Shown: positions 24,197-34,483, counted from the stretch's first letter. The stretch is 64,000 nt of DNA from Marinobacterium lutimaris (GCF_900108065.1 NZ_FNVQ01000001.1:1550001-1614000), one strand, 5' to 3'. Numbers and translations are program-made. Notes: generated from the sequence alone by a model not told the origin.

Positions 24197-25288
24197 TTAA
24201 ACCTCCGGCGGCGGCGCTATCGGTCCGTGGACTTGGGGTTGGTAGCCGTTGTCGTAGATCGCCATGACGTAGGCGTTCCAGCGGCGCGGAAGCCTGAATG
24301 AATAGGTGCCATCGACCGGGGAGCTGGTTGTTTCCCACACCTTTGAGCCTGTATCGGCGTGGTAGGCTCTTAGCGTAGCCTGTACTGGCGTTCCGTCAGT
24401 GAGCGCTGTGACGCCAACCATGTCATAAGTTGGTTCTGTGTCCACGTCGGTTAAAGCTGCGGCTCCTGATACTTGTCCATAGGTATCACTACCAAAGGCT
24501 GTAACCGTACCATCGGTATGTAGGGCTAGTGAGTGTGCCCCTCCTCCAGCCACCTGCACCACCCCCGTCAATGCGTTTGCGATATTTGTAAGGGCTGCTG
24601 ACAGACCTATGGCTGTTACCGTTCCGTCAGAATGCAAAGCCAGAAGGTGGTAATAACCGCACGAAATCTGGACCACATCCGTTAATCCGCCGGCACCTGT
24701 TACCTGCCCGGTATTATCCTGACCAAATGCCGTAACCGTTCCGTCTGAGTGGAGCGCTGCCGTAAATCCATAGCCGCATTCAATCTGCACCACATCTGTC
24801 AATGCGGCAGCGCCAGAAACTTTACTGTACTGGTCATACCCAAAACCAGTAACGGTTCCGTCTGAATGCAAAGCCATTGAGTGGTTCCAAAAGCCCCCCG
24901 CAACCTGCACAACATCAGTTAGCGCTGCTGCGCCTGATACTTGGCCGAGGTTATCAGAACCAAAGGCGGTAACGGTTCCATCAGAATGCAATGCAAGTGA
25001 ATGATCGCCACCACCAGCAATCTGCACCACGTCGGTTAATGACGCGGCTGGGGATACTTGCCCTGATGCGTTATAGCCAAATGCGGTCATTGTTCCGTCA
25101 GCGTACAAAGCAAGCGTATGGTAGTTGCCACATGACACTTGGATTACGTTTGACAGCGTTGCCGCTCCAGTCGTCTGGCCATAGTTATTCTGCCCAAAGG
25201 CTGTGGCCGTACCATCGGTATGTAGAGCTATTGAGTGGTTTCCCCCTCCAGATATGGACCCTATGTGCTTATCATCGTAATAACTCAT
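24197..25288 (-). CDS. RCC1-type seven-repeat beta-propeller tail protein
   Basis: This 363-residue protein contains seven repeats of about 38-40 residues, each with the pattern HSLALHSDGTVTAFG followed by GQVSGAAALTDVVQV. This is the RCC1/regulator-of-chromosome-condensation repeat, and seven copies make a complete propeller. The C-terminal 75 residues form another beta domain (VQATLRAYHADTGSKVWETT) shared with bacterial surface and tail proteins. It lies between the 1167-residue tail protein and the small tail protein, with a 4-bp overlap upstream. A host-recognition or tail-tip role is likely but not shown. Confidence 0.88.
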   Translation of the reverse strand: MSYYDDKHIGSISGGGNHSIALHTDGTATAFGQNNYGQTTGAATLSNVIQVSCGNYHTLALYADGTMTAFGYNASGQVSPAASLTDVVQIAGGGDHSLALHSDGTVTAFGSDNLGQVSGAAALTDVVQVAGGFWNHSMALHSDGTVTGFGYDQYSKVSGAAALTDVVQIECGYGFTAALHSDGTVTAFGQDNTGQVTGAGGLTDVVQISCGYYHLLALHSDGTVTAIGLSAALTNIANALTGVVQVAGGGAHSLALHTDGTVTAFGSDTYGQVSGAAALTDVDTEPTYDMVGVTALTDGTPVQATLRAYHADTGSKVWETTSSPVDGTYSFRLPRRWNAYVMAIYDNGYQPQVHGPIAPPPEV

Positions 25289-28200
25289 CCCGCATCCCCC
25301 CTGATCTGCAGCTTAAAGCTGTCATCCTCGGTTGTTGGTGTGCCGCTGACCGTGGTTCGCGCTATCCAGATCGGCGCGTGGGCGGCGTCGGTGTTGAAGC
25401 GCATCACGTAGTTGGTTGCCCATCCAGAGCCCCATCCGGCCGCCAGGATTGTGAAATACGGCGCCCCTGTCACCGGGTTAACCGGAGCGCAGTCGGTGCC
25501 GGTGTTGCCGGTGGCGATCTGGCCGCTGGTTTCACCAACTACATTGAAGGTGGTCGATCCGGTGAAGATGATCGCCCAGCGCTCGCGGATCGCGTTCTGG
25601 TTGTCCACCTGGATCGGGTAGAGCAGGTCGTTGTATTGGGCGGTTGTGGTGCTGCCGATCCGCGCATCGGACCATGTACCCGTCCAGGTTGCCTGACTAA
25701 ACATGTGGTGCACTCGGCTGCCTAGGTCGCCAAAAATCAGCGCAGAGCTGATCCAGGTATCCGCCGGCTCGTAGGCGCGGCCGATCGCGCCAACCAGACT
25801 CAACTGGCCGTTGATCTGGGCCTCATTGACCAGGGCCATGTCCTCGATGCGGTACCGAGCCACCAGCGGTTGCGTGTAACCGGAAAGATCCAGCGGATCT
25901 GCCATGGTGACAGCGCCTGTTTCGCGGTTGACGGTATAGAGTGCGCCGTCTACCAGCGCCCCGGTCTGGTCCTCCAGGACGCAGCTCGCTAACTTGTCGA
26001 AGGCCAGTGTTTCGGTATCGTTGGCGGCCAGCGGGTTGCTCAGGGTTTCGGTTTTCGTGCTGTGTATGACGACGACCATGCCAGACCTAATGATCGGCAC
26101 ACGGCCGTCAATGGGCAGGCGCACTGGATCGAGCCCAAGGATCGAGGCGTCGAGCGGCATGTTGCTGTAAACAACGGCGTTGAACTTCATAGTGCCGGGA
26201 TCCACCGGCGCCGGTACCCAGATGGTGCCGTCTTCCTCGATATCGTTTGCGTCGTACCAAAGCTGGGATTTCTGCGCGGCGGTCAGTGCACTATCGAGCA
26301 CGAATTGCCCGAATCGAACATCGACAACGCCAGTTTCGTAGTCGATGGATCCGCTCATATCGGCGTTGCTGATCACGCCCTGTCCGTCCGGTGTTCCGGT
26401 AACGACCACGCCATCGATGCGGGTGGCGCGAAGGTAGAAGCTGGCAGGCCTCAGCGGTGCGCCTGGCGTGCGGAAATAAAGATCGTAGGCCAACCATGCG
26501 CCCATCTTGGTCAGCAGCGTTTTGATGGTGATGGCGTTACTTCCGCCGCCCTGGTAGCTGTCGAACTGGGCCACGCCTGTGGCGTAGTTGATTGATCCCA
26601 TGGCCGTGGCGGCCCCGGTCTGGCGATTCCATCCAGCATAAAGGGTGCCTTCGCGGTCGATGATCGTCAGGCCGTTCCACACAAACTCCAGGCTGCCAGG
26701 CACGATCTGCCGAGTGGTGCTCGGTGTCAGGTTCACAGAGATATTCGGGATGGCAGCGCTTTCGCTCTGCGCAGTTGGTGTGACTGAATCCTGGGTGTAG
26801 CGGACGGCGATGCTGCCGTTCAGGGTGAAGGTTCGCGGCAGGTCGCGCTCATCATAGCCGCCCTCTGGATACACCCAGCCAGCGCGTTCGATGTACTCGA
26901 TCCAGGTCACTGGCATGGTCACTGCGCCGGTGGCGTAGTTGATGGTGCCGCCGTTGCTTAATGTGCCGTTGCCGTTATCAGTGACGCGAGCGCTGCTGCT
27001 GCCCGTGTCATCCGCGCGGGTTCCCGCTATGCCTTCCAGCGCCGTTGTGTCGGTGGTGTAGGTGGTATCGAACTCTGCCACAAACGTGCCTACCTTGATC
27101 GGCGCGTTGGCGACGGTAAACGAGGCGTCATTGCCGCTGATGGAGTGGCTGACGGTTTCCTGCTCAGAGCCGCCGGTGTCGTAGCTGATCTGCAGGATGG
27201 CTCCGGAATCCGGCACTACTGAAGGCTGCAGGCCAACCTCGCCAATGCCATAAATGACGCGCCCGGTGCCGTCGCCCTGCAGGTTTCCTGCGCCGTCATC
27301 GGTGATGGTTTTTGTGGTGCCATCCACGTCATAGGTCAGCGTCAGCGAATTGGGCAGGATCTCTCCCTGGGCGACCGTAAACACAAGGTACGGCATTTCG
27401 CTGTCTGGGTCGGTGGTGCGGATCTCGTAATGTACCGGGGTGGTCCAGCTATAGATTACCCGGCTCGGCACATCGGGCAATCCGCCCAAGGTGGCCACCA
27501 CTGATCCTGTGGCGTAGTTGATGGTGCCGGTGCCGCCGTATTCATCCACAAGGACGCCCTGTCCGCCGTCCTGCATGCGGTACCATTCGCCGTCGACCAT
27601 GTAGTCCACAAACAGGGTTCCCGGTGCCGGAATCGGGCTCAGGGTTTTTACATAGTTGTAACCGCGATTTGCCAGCTCAATCAGCGTGCTGCCGGTCAGC
27701 GCCGTATCGTAGATCGCCACGGCCGGCGTGGCTGTAAAGGTGCGGGTTCCGGTGATGCTCAGGCCAGTAATCAGGCCGGTTTCGTAGTCGATCAGGCCGC
27801 GCTGGGTGCCGCCGGAGTCGCGCATAACGCCGGCGCCGTCATCGGTGTAGTCTCCAAAAGTGGTGCTGCCGCGCACCACCGGGCGGCCAAAACTTGCGGA
27901 GCTGTTGGCGATGGTCACGCTGACGGAATAAGCAGGCCCGGCCGCGACAATGTTGGCACGATCCACGCCGGCTTGAACGTCTACAACCGGGCTCTCTACT
28001 GTTGCGCTGGGGACCAGCTGGCCATAGATGGTTTCGGCCTTCACTGTCATGTCACCGGGGGCGATCGCCTCTTGCAGCTTAACAATGCCGTAATAGCGCG
28101 ATGCATCGGCCACCTGGGTGGAGCGCAGCAGCGTCGGGCTGCCGTGGGCGCTGTAGCGTGATGCGGTTTGTGGACCTGGGAAGGTGTAAAGCAGCGGTGT

Positions 28201-28788
28201 GCCGATCTCCAGGGTATAAACGCGGCGGGTGAAGACGCCGGCGTTGTCCTCAAACTCCTGCTCGCCGTGCTCGATGCTATCGATGCGGACATACTGCTCG
28301 TTTCCGGTAAGATCGCCGCTACTGTCTTCTTCGCGCAGCAGGTAAACCTGCCCCACTTCAGGCAGTTTCGCGTCCAGGCGGCTGTACAGGCGCAGCATGC
28401 GCTGGCCTTCCAGCTGATCCCCCAGCAGCACGTAGGGCGACTCGGGGCCGCGCACCACGTAGCTCTCGATGCGGTCCTGCGCCTGGGTGCGCTCGTCGGT
28501 GTAGCTGCCAGTGGTGAACATGACGACCGAAACCCTGGGGTCATCCGGTGCGTCGGTCAGGATCGCGTGGCTGCCGTAGTACATGTCCTGGTTGGCTGTG
28601 CGGACGGCTGCAAATGCCTTGCGCAGGTTCACACGGCCGTATGTGCGATCGAGGCGACTGATATCGGGGAATAGGTTGTTCACCACTCCGTCCTCGATAA
28701 CAACGGCACTCATCATGCCGCCGCCGTCCTCGGTGTCTGCCAGGCGCTCGGAGGCCATCAGTTTTATGTCGGTGTCTAGGATTGCCAT
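25285..28788 (-). CDS. Large modular tail protein (1167 residues)
   Basis: The N-terminal 200 residues are distinctive (MAILDTDIKLMASERLADT, then DRTYGRVNLRKAFAAVRTAN). The body is a series of beta-sandwich-like modules, each marked by a short turn motif such as GTINYATGAV, GSIDYETGVVD or RGLIDYETGLIT; I count about seven. The C-terminus is beta-rich and ends LQIRGDAG. Size and position after the tape measure suggest a central tail-tip or fibre protein. No enzymatic motif is seen. Confidence 0.75.
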   Translation of the reverse strand: MAILDTDIKLMASERLADTEDGGGMMSAVVIEDGVVNNLFPDISRLDRTYGRVNLRKAFAAVRTANQDMYYGSHAILTDAPDDPRVSVVMFTTGSYTDERTQAQDRIESYVVRGPESPYVLLGDQLEGQRMLRLYSRLDAKLPEVGQVYLLREEDSSGDLTGNEQYVRIDSIEHGEQEFEDNAGVFTRRVYTLEIGTPLLYTFPGPQTASRYSAHGSPTLLRSTQVADASRYYGIVKLQEAIAPGDMTVKAETIYGQLVPSATVESPVVDVQAGVDRANIVAAGPAYSVSVTIANSSASFGRPVVRGSTTFGDYTDDGAGVMRDSGGTQRGLIDYETGLITGLSITGTRTFTATPAVAIYDTALTGSTLIELANRGYNYVKTLSPIPAPGTLFVDYMVDGEWYRMQDGGQGVLVDEYGGTGTINYATGSVVATLGGLPDVPSRVIYSWTTPVHYEIRTTDPDSEMPYLVFTVAQGEILPNSLTLTYDVDGTTKTITDDGAGNLQGDGTGRVIYGIGEVGLQPSVVPDSGAILQISYDTGGSEQETVSHSISGNDASFTVANAPIKVGTFVAEFDTTYTTDTTALEGIAGTRADDTGSSSARVTDNGNGTLSNGGTINYATGAVTMPVTWIEYIERAGWVYPEGGYDERDLPRTFTLNGSIAVRYTQDSVTPTAQSESAAIPNISVNLTPSTTRQIVPGSLEFVWNGLTIIDREGTLYAGWNRQTGAATAMGSINYATGVAQFDSYQGGGSNAITIKTLLTKMGAWLAYDLYFRTPGAPLRPASFYLRATRIDGVVVTGTPDGQGVISNADMSGSIDYETGVVDVRFGQFVLDSALTAAQKSQLWYDANDIEEDGTIWVPAPVDPGTMKFNAVVYSNMPLDASILGLDPVRLPIDGRVPIIRSGMVVVIHSTKTETLSNPLAANDTETLAFDKLASCVLEDQTGALVDGALYTVNRETGAVTMADPLDLSGYTQPLVARYRIEDMALVNEAQINGQLSLVGAIGRAYEPADTWISSALIFGDLGSRVHHMFSQATWTGTWSDARIGSTTTAQYNDLLYPIQVDNQNAIRERWAIIFTGSTTFNVVGETSGQIATGNTGTDCAPVNPVTGAPYFTILAAGWGSGWATNYVMRFNTDAAHAPIWIARTTVSGTPTTEDDSFKLQIRGDAG

Positions 28789-28789
28789 T

Positions 28790-29140
28790 TCAGTCGCCTA
28801 TTCCGAGTTTTTGTTTAACGCCGAACCAAACAAGGGTTCCTATCCCGACCAAGCCGGCCCATGCCCCGCCACTTGCCAGCTTTTCCAGCACCGCGGCGCG
28901 CACTCGTTGGCGCTGCTCTGATTCGCGGATCAGGGTCTGGATGAAGTCGTGGTGTTCCTTGTGCTCTGCATCCGGCATGGCGTTCATGCGATGCGTCAAT
29001 TCGTTCAGGCACTTCCTTAGATCTTCCTGAACCAATCGCCCTCTAGTCCGCTCATCTTCAGCGCCTTGCACGATCTGCTGCAGGGCTTCTACCTTTCCCG
29101 TCAGATCGATGATGTGATCAATCGGCGATTTCTCGGGCAT
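28790..29140 (-). CDS. Small coiled-coil membrane-tail protein in the tail module
   Basis: The product (116 residues from the ATG at 29140) is helical and charged for 85 residues (HIIDLTGKVEALQQIVQGAE, RMNAMPDAEHKEHHDFIQ). It ends in one hydrophobic segment, GGAWAGLVGIGTLVWFGV. This resembles small phage proteins with a single C-terminal membrane anchor, such as gp10/haemolysin XhlA-like holin partners. A lysis or anchoring role is possible. It overlaps the next upstream gene by 1 bp. Confidence 0.65.
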   Translation of the reverse strand: MPEKSPIDHIIDLTGKVEALQQIVQGAEDERTRGRLVQEDLRKCLNELTHRMNAMPDAEHKEHHDFIQTLIRESEQRQRVRAAVLEKLASGGAWAGLVGIGTLVWFGVKQKLGIGD

Positions 29141-29526
29141 CAAGCCACCTCCATGAGCCGCAGCGTGAAGTAATACTTGTGGTTTGGTCCTGGATTCATG
29201 ATCCGAGTGACCTGGTTCGCATCGATGGGCGGCCCGTTTTCACGATTCCAGATCACGGTGTGATCGGTGCCGTGATAACTCAGCGTCATCTCTAAACCGG
29301 GGGTTTCTGTCAGGGCGAATAGCGCGGTGATCGTTGAGCGAGGTACCCAGCAGGCATTGGCACCGCCAAACAGCGTCATTGGACGGCCGCCCACCTTGAT
29401 GGCTTCATCGATCATCAACTTCCCGGTCAATGAGCGATCGGTGGCCTGGCGAACCGGGTTCCAATCGAACTCGTCCTGCCATTCCAGATCTTTGGGGAGT
29501 GGTATGCCTTCCAGGCTGATGGTCAT
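29140..29526 (-). CDS. Tail protein downstream of the tape measure
   Basis: The 128-residue product begins MTISLEGIPLPKDLEWQDEF and is mostly predicted beta. It includes PMTLFGGANACWVPRSTITA and ends YYFTLRLMEVA. This layout is common for minor tail proteins placed just after the tape measure gene. I do not assign a precise role. Confidence 0.65.
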   Translation of the reverse strand: MTISLEGIPLPKDLEWQDEFDWNPVRQATDRSLTGKLMIDEAIKVGGRPMTLFGGANACWVPRSTITALFALTETPGLEMTLSYHGTDHTVIWNRENGPPIDANQVTRIMNPGPNHKYYFTLRLMEVA

Positions 29527-29596
29527 AGGGCGCCTATAGTCTTGGTACAGTCTTGCTATAGGTGCCCGTTTTACAGCGGGGTTCTAGTGTTGTCTG

Positions 29597-32500
29597 TTAG
29601 CGCGAAACACTGGCCAGGCCTTCAAGTTCATCCAACAGACTAGAGGCGACTGATGGCTCGAAACGCCCCGGATACTGCCGACCACTGATATCGAATTTAA
29701 CCACCACTTCATTGGACGCCGGAGCCTGTACCTGCTGACCCGGCTGCTGCAGTGGCCCCTGATTGCTGTTCACAAGATTGGAGGCCTGGGTCACGATACC
29801 CACTAGGTCAGCTTCCAGATCAGCAAAGCGGTTTCTCTGCGCCAGCAGGGCCTCGGCTGCTTTAACATCGCCGGCGGCAATATCTCGCTGGTACCGCGCC
29901 AGCTCATCATATTTGCCCTGCACCGCATCCGCCTGCTTGAGCGCTTGCTGCTGGGCTTGATCCCACCAGCGGTTCCAGCCGTCTATGCCTATACCGGTGT
30001 TGCTCGGAACATCGCCGGCGGCAATGTTCTGCAGCAGCAGATCAGCGGCATCTCCACGGCCTTGGGCGCGCAGCCTGTCAGCCACCTGATCGCGCATCGG
30101 CCGGTTGATGACTTCGTTGTCATCGTCGTCACTGTTGCTGCTGTTGCGATTGGCTCTCTCTTTCATCCGCTCGGCTTCATCACCCGCTTCCTTGAAGCCA
30201 TCCGCCAGCTTGCCGACCTCTTCTACCAGTTTGCGGATCTCTTTTATCAGTTCGCCGATGGAACCGGTGCCGACCTTTTCGGTTTTCTCGATCTCCCGGT
30301 TCAGGTCTTCGATTTCATCAGTAGCCCCGCGCGCCGCCCCGCGCGTATTATCCAGTTCGGTTTTCAGCTTTTTGATCTGGGAGTCTGCGCCCTGGTAGGC
30401 GTCGGTCAGAGCCTTTCCGGACAGGGTGCCTTCACTACCCAATTCCTTGAGCGTCTGCTTAAGCAGTTCGGCATCAGCCTGAGTGCGCGTTCTTGAAAGG
30501 GCCGCATCGAACGCCTGCTGGATAACGGCGCCGCTATATTCGCCCGACCTTGCAATATCAACGAACGCCTCTGTGGCTTTCTTGCTGCCCTCAGTGACCT
30601 GGTTGGTGACCTCCTCCATATTGAGGCCGAGCGCAGAGAAAGCTTCATCGATCTCAGTCGCGGCTTCGCGGGCCTTTCCGGTGGCCAGATCAAACGCCTG
30701 CTGCAGCGCCTCACCGGTCAGGCGTCCCTCTTCGGCAGCCTTTTGAAGCACTGCTATAAGCGCTTCGACATCAGCCCGGGTGGTGGTCTGTGATAGCGCA
30801 GCGTCGAAAGCCTGTTTCAACTGATCGGAGGTGTACCGCCCAGACTCAACCAGAACCCTGAAGCTTTCTGTCGCGACACGGCCTTGCTCAGTCAGTGAAC
30901 CGGTTACCGCATCAACGTCCAGCTTCAGCGCCTTCCAGGCGGCGCCGACACCTTCATTGATCTCTTTAAGCCGGGTATCTACCAGTTCCAGCGCGGCATC
31001 CATCTCATTGGAAGAAAGCACACCCTGAGCACCAAGCTGTCGAAGGCTGTCTGTCAGCTGATCTACCGCATCATTCGATTGGATTCCGTCCAGCGTTGAA
31101 GAGAAGGCCTGCAGCACCTGGTTGGAGGAGTAAACGCCGCGGTCAGCGAACGCCTGAAAGCTTGCGATGGCTTGAGTTTCAAAGTCGTTGACGCTTCCGG
31201 TTGCCTCGTTCAGCGAGTCGCTGATTTTGGACACGGCGCCAGCTTCAGATTCAGCGGCCTGCGCAGAGCGTGAAGCGGATGACTCAGCCGTGCTGGCCTT
31301 GCGCTCCAGGCTCTCAGAGAGGTAGTCCAGTTCCTGGCGCACCTCCTGAGTAACCTTTATGCGGACGGTATCGGATTGCGCTTCCTGTTCTGCCGTCCGC
31401 TTGCGCTCGGTCGCGTACTCCTTGGCGCGGCGAATCGCCTCCTCTTCCTCAACGCCTTGCGCCTTGAGCATGGCGATATGGTTGTTGAGCAGCGCGTTCT
31501 CTTCGTCCGTCAGGTCTTTAAGGATCCGCTTCTCGCCCGCGGCGCGCTGAATCGCCCGGGTCAGATCACGGTAGGCGGCATCGTTACCCTCAAGATAACC
31601 GGTGGTGTTGATGATGGTTTCAGCCGCCTGGCGCTGGGCAGCATCCATTCGGTCAAGCGCATCGCGGTTTTCGTTATAGGTATCGCGGAGGTCTTGGAAC
31701 GCGCGTGATGATTCACCATTCAGTCGGTCCAGGTTGTCGTTGTAGCGCTTCACCTTACTTTCGATACGATCGAAGGCGTCTTCCTGTATCTTGCGCCACT
31801 TCTCTACGTCTTCGGTGTCGCCAAAGAACTCATTCCATGCAATACCGAGCTGAGCAAAACCACCGACCAGCAAATCCACATAGGCGGAAACCCGGTCAAT
31901 TGTCATCGATAAGCCGGTGAGCAAGCCGTCAAACAAACTTACATCACCGAGAAGAGCCCCCAGCGACTTCCCTATACCATTGATAGTGCCGATGAAGTCA
32001 GCAAGCTGCAGAACCAAATCGGCGACCAACTCACCGAGCTCAGCAATACCCTCTTCGAGGTTATCAGTCCCATCATTCAGCTCATCCAGCTTGCGAGACA
32101 GGTCATCCGCGAACGCCTCACCCATGGCCGCCTGCAGCGTCCTGGCACGGTTGGCTAAACGGGTGAATCCACTTTCCAGAGAGGCTGCCTTCTTGGCCAT
32201 CTCCTCGAAGTGCGCATTACCTTGGTCAAAGGCCGCGTTGGAACGATCAACTGCCGCTGTCAGCCCCTCGTGGCGCTGGGTCAGCAGGCCGAGGATACGG
32301 GCGTTCTCATCAGACTTGATGCCCAAATCAGAGAGGATTTGGTTAAGCGTAGCGCCACCATCCTGCATGCGGCCCATGCCAGCTACAAAGTCTGCAAATA
32401 GCTGAACTTTATCTTCACCAAAAGCGTTTTCGATCTCTTCAGCGGTCTTGCCGGTGATCCGCTGCAACTGCTCCATGGGAGCGCCACCGCCCTGCACCGC

Positions 32501-34219
32501 ATCTGCAATATAACGGAAGGTACGGCCGATAACGGTACCAGTCCCCTCGGCCTGCAAGCCCATTTCCGCCATCGCAGCACTCAGGCCAAGTACCTCGGCG
32601 CTGGTCAGGTTGACGCTGGCGGTATCCGAGGCCAGGCGCTTGGCGAAGTGGACAATCTGCTCTTCAGTGGTCGCGCTGGTATTACCCAGTTCAGCGATGG
32701 CTGAAGAAACACCACGGACATTACTCTGGGCCTCGCCGGTCACGTTCAGGATCTGCGCAATCGCCTCGGCGGTCTCATCGCCGGCCAGGTCGGTAGCGGA
32801 TGACAGCGCATCGATAGAGGTGGTGAACTCGCGGATATTCTCGGCTCCCTGAATACCCATACGCCCTGCGGACTCGGCTACATTGAGCAGTTCTGCCGCG
32901 GTGGTTGGCGTCACATCCCGCGACAGGCGCCGCATCTCATCGGCCAATCCGTTGATTTCGAAGCCGGCCAGTTCGGTGGTTTTCTGAAGGCCGAGCATAG
33001 CGTTTTCCTGCTCAACATAGGCGCCATATCCACCAGCCACGGCCTGCGCAGATCGTTGAGCCGACAACAGCACCGCATAAGCCTGCGCCAGCCGGCGGGT
33101 CATTTTGGCTAAGCTATCGGTGGACTTGTTGGCTCTATCGGTCACCCCTGGCGCACGCTCAATCTGGGTGACATAGGCGCTCATCTCCTGTCGCGTTTTC
33201 CGCACCTGATCTTCGGTAAGGTCAAACTTCTGGCGAAGCTCTTCGGTGGACTGCTCAAAGCGCTCTGAATCTATATTGCCCTGGCGGTAATCCTCCACCA
33301 GTTTTTTCAGGGCCAGACTGTACCGTTCTGTTGCCTTCTCTACGCGCTTGGTTTCTGCTTCCTGTTCTCGCAGAGCTTGGTTGGAACGGCGAGCAGATAC
33401 CACCTGTTCCTCCATGGAGCGGCTGATATCTGCGACCTGTTTACGTGTCAGATCGGCACTGGTGCCCGCATCGCGTACCCGGCGCTGGTAGTCCTGCCAA
33501 CTGATCTCGCCGCGCTCCAACTGCCCGATCTGGTCGCGAATCTCGGTGGTCAGTTTTTCGGTTTCAGCAGTAACTCTGGCCTGCTCTTCACGCTGCCGGG
33601 TGTAGGCGCGATACTGCTGCGTCAGCATGTCACCCTGCTTTCGGATCTCCTCGTTATAATCGGCCTGTGCCTTGGCCTGATCGCGCGCGGCATCCGCCTG
33701 TTCCTTGCCGCTGGATACCAGGCTGTCCTGCTTCTTACGAACTTCCTCCAGCTCCGCGGCCATGCGCTCAGATGAGCGCTGCATGAGAGACTGTTGTTCA
33801 TCCACGTCTTTGATGGACAACCCCATGCTACGCAGGGAACCCGCAGTCTTATCGAACTCTTTCTGAGCCCGGTTGGTAGCGGTGCGGAAAGAGGCCATTT
33901 CGGCCCGAGCCTTAGCCAGTGAAGTGGCGGTTTTCAGGTTTTCGCCGTTGGCTTCCTTGTTGGCCTTGGCGAGCCGGTCAACCTCCTGGCGAGCCCTGGC
34001 CTGCAGTTCTGACAGGCGCTGTACTTCGGCTTCTTGCTCCCGGTAGGTTTCGGACAGGTCCAGTGCCCGCTGCATCTCGGTAAAGGCCTGCTGGGTTTCT
34101 TCAGCCTGGCCTGATAGTTCGACCAGCTCCTGGCGCACTTCTTCCGAGACGCTGGAATACTCATCCTCGCCCTGGATGATGAGTTTTACGATATCGTCAT
34201 TCTTTCCGTTGCTGGCCAT
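29597..34219 (-). CDS. Tail tape measure protein (TP901-like)
   Basis: At 1540 residues this is the longest gene of the late operon, as expected for the protein that sets tail length. Residues 20-370 form a long coiled coil (many Glu/Gln/Arg heptads). The conserved core follows at about 390-700 with NGLADEMRRLSRDVTPTTAA and AMAEMGLQAEGTGTVIGRTF. A hydrophobic zone lies near 740-790. About residues 1020-1275 hold three degenerate repeats of about 90 residues, each around YTSDQLKQAFDAALSQTTT. The C-terminus carries a beta segment (VVKFDISGRQYPGRF). Confidence 0.93.
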   Translation of the reverse strand: MASNGKNDDIVKLIIQGEDEYSSVSEEVRQELVELSGQAEETQQAFTEMQRALDLSETYREQEAEVQRLSELQARARQEVDRLAKANKEANGENLKTATSLAKARAEMASFRTATNRAQKEFDKTAGSLRSMGLSIKDVDEQQSLMQRSSERMAAELEEVRKKQDSLVSSGKEQADAARDQAKAQADYNEEIRKQGDMLTQQYRAYTRQREEQARVTAETEKLTTEIRDQIGQLERGEISWQDYQRRVRDAGTSADLTRKQVADISRSMEEQVVSARRSNQALREQEAETKRVEKATERYSLALKKLVEDYRQGNIDSERFEQSTEELRQKFDLTEDQVRKTRQEMSAYVTQIERAPGVTDRANKSTDSLAKMTRRLAQAYAVLLSAQRSAQAVAGGYGAYVEQENAMLGLQKTTELAGFEINGLADEMRRLSRDVTPTTAAELLNVAESAGRMGIQGAENIREFTTSIDALSSATDLAGDETAEAIAQILNVTGEAQSNVRGVSSAIAELGNTSATTEEQIVHFAKRLASDTASVNLTSAEVLGLSAAMAEMGLQAEGTGTVIGRTFRYIADAVQGGGAPMEQLQRITGKTAEEIENAFGEDKVQLFADFVAGMGRMQDGGATLNQILSDLGIKSDENARILGLLTQRHEGLTAAVDRSNAAFDQGNAHFEEMAKKAASLESGFTRLANRARTLQAAMGEAFADDLSRKLDELNDGTDNLEEGIAELGELVADLVLQLADFIGTINGIGKSLGALLGDVSLFDGLLTGLSMTIDRVSAYVDLLVGGFAQLGIAWNEFFGDTEDVEKWRKIQEDAFDRIESKVKRYNDNLDRLNGESSRAFQDLRDTYNENRDALDRMDAAQRQAAETIINTTGYLEGNDAAYRDLTRAIQRAAGEKRILKDLTDEENALLNNHIAMLKAQGVEEEEAIRRAKEYATERKRTAEQEAQSDTVRIKVTQEVRQELDYLSESLERKASTAESSASRSAQAAESEAGAVSKISDSLNEATGSVNDFETQAIASFQAFADRGVYSSNQVLQAFSSTLDGIQSNDAVDQLTDSLRQLGAQGVLSSNEMDAALELVDTRLKEINEGVGAAWKALKLDVDAVTGSLTEQGRVATESFRVLVESGRYTSDQLKQAFDAALSQTTTRADVEALIAVLQKAAEEGRLTGEALQQAFDLATGKAREAATEIDEAFSALGLNMEEVTNQVTEGSKKATEAFVDIARSGEYSGAVIQQAFDAALSRTRTQADAELLKQTLKELGSEGTLSGKALTDAYQGADSQIKKLKTELDNTRGAARGATDEIEDLNREIEKTEKVGTGSIGELIKEIRKLVEEVGKLADGFKEAGDEAERMKERANRNSSNSDDDDNEVINRPMRDQVADRLRAQGRGDAADLLLQNIAAGDVPSNTGIGIDGWNRWWDQAQQQALKQADAVQGKYDELARYQRDIAAGDVKAAEALLAQRNRFADLEADLVGIVTQASNLVNSNQGPLQQPGQQVQAPASNEVVVKFDISGRQYPGRFEPSVASSLLDELEGLASVSR

Positions 34220-34345
34220 CTCGACTACCTGTTTTTGCGGGGCAAATAACCGTTATAAGCTGAACAAAAATGCCTGTCTGTCAGGTGCGTTCGCGCACTG
34301 AAAGCGCTAGCCTCAATACCAATCGCCCCTAGACAAGGAGGTCTT

Positions 34346-34483
34346 ATGCGATTCATCTTCCGGCCGTTTTGCAAAATCCTTGGCCATAAGTGGAAATATC
34401 TATGCACCAATGAGTACGGGAAGGTGTTCGAGTGCCGGCGCTGCGGGAGAGTGTGGGCATCTGATACTGGCGTCATGCGCTGA
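34346..34483 (+). CDS. DUF1660-like zinc-ribbon protein, plus-strand moron
   Basis: A 45-codon ORF reads rightward inside the leftward late operon. It has a strong AAGGAGGTCTT before the ATG and ends TGA at 34481-34483. The product has the DUF1660 layout: CKILGHKWKY near the start, then ECRRCGRVW, giving Cys/His and Cys-x2-Cys metal ligands. Such tiny proteins occur as single genes in many phages, function unknown. It sits between the major tail gene and the tape measure gene. A hairpin at 34507-34524 follows it. Confidence 0.72.
   Translation: MRFIFRPFCKILGHKWKYLCTNEYGKVFECRRCGRVWASDTGVMR

Noticed and set aside
29528-29566. Imperfect inverted repeat GGGCGCCTATAG/CTATAGGTGCCC between the tape measure gene and the next tail gene, considered as an operator or terminator.
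   Set aside because: It has a long loop, no T-run in the direction of the operon, and no second copy in the window.
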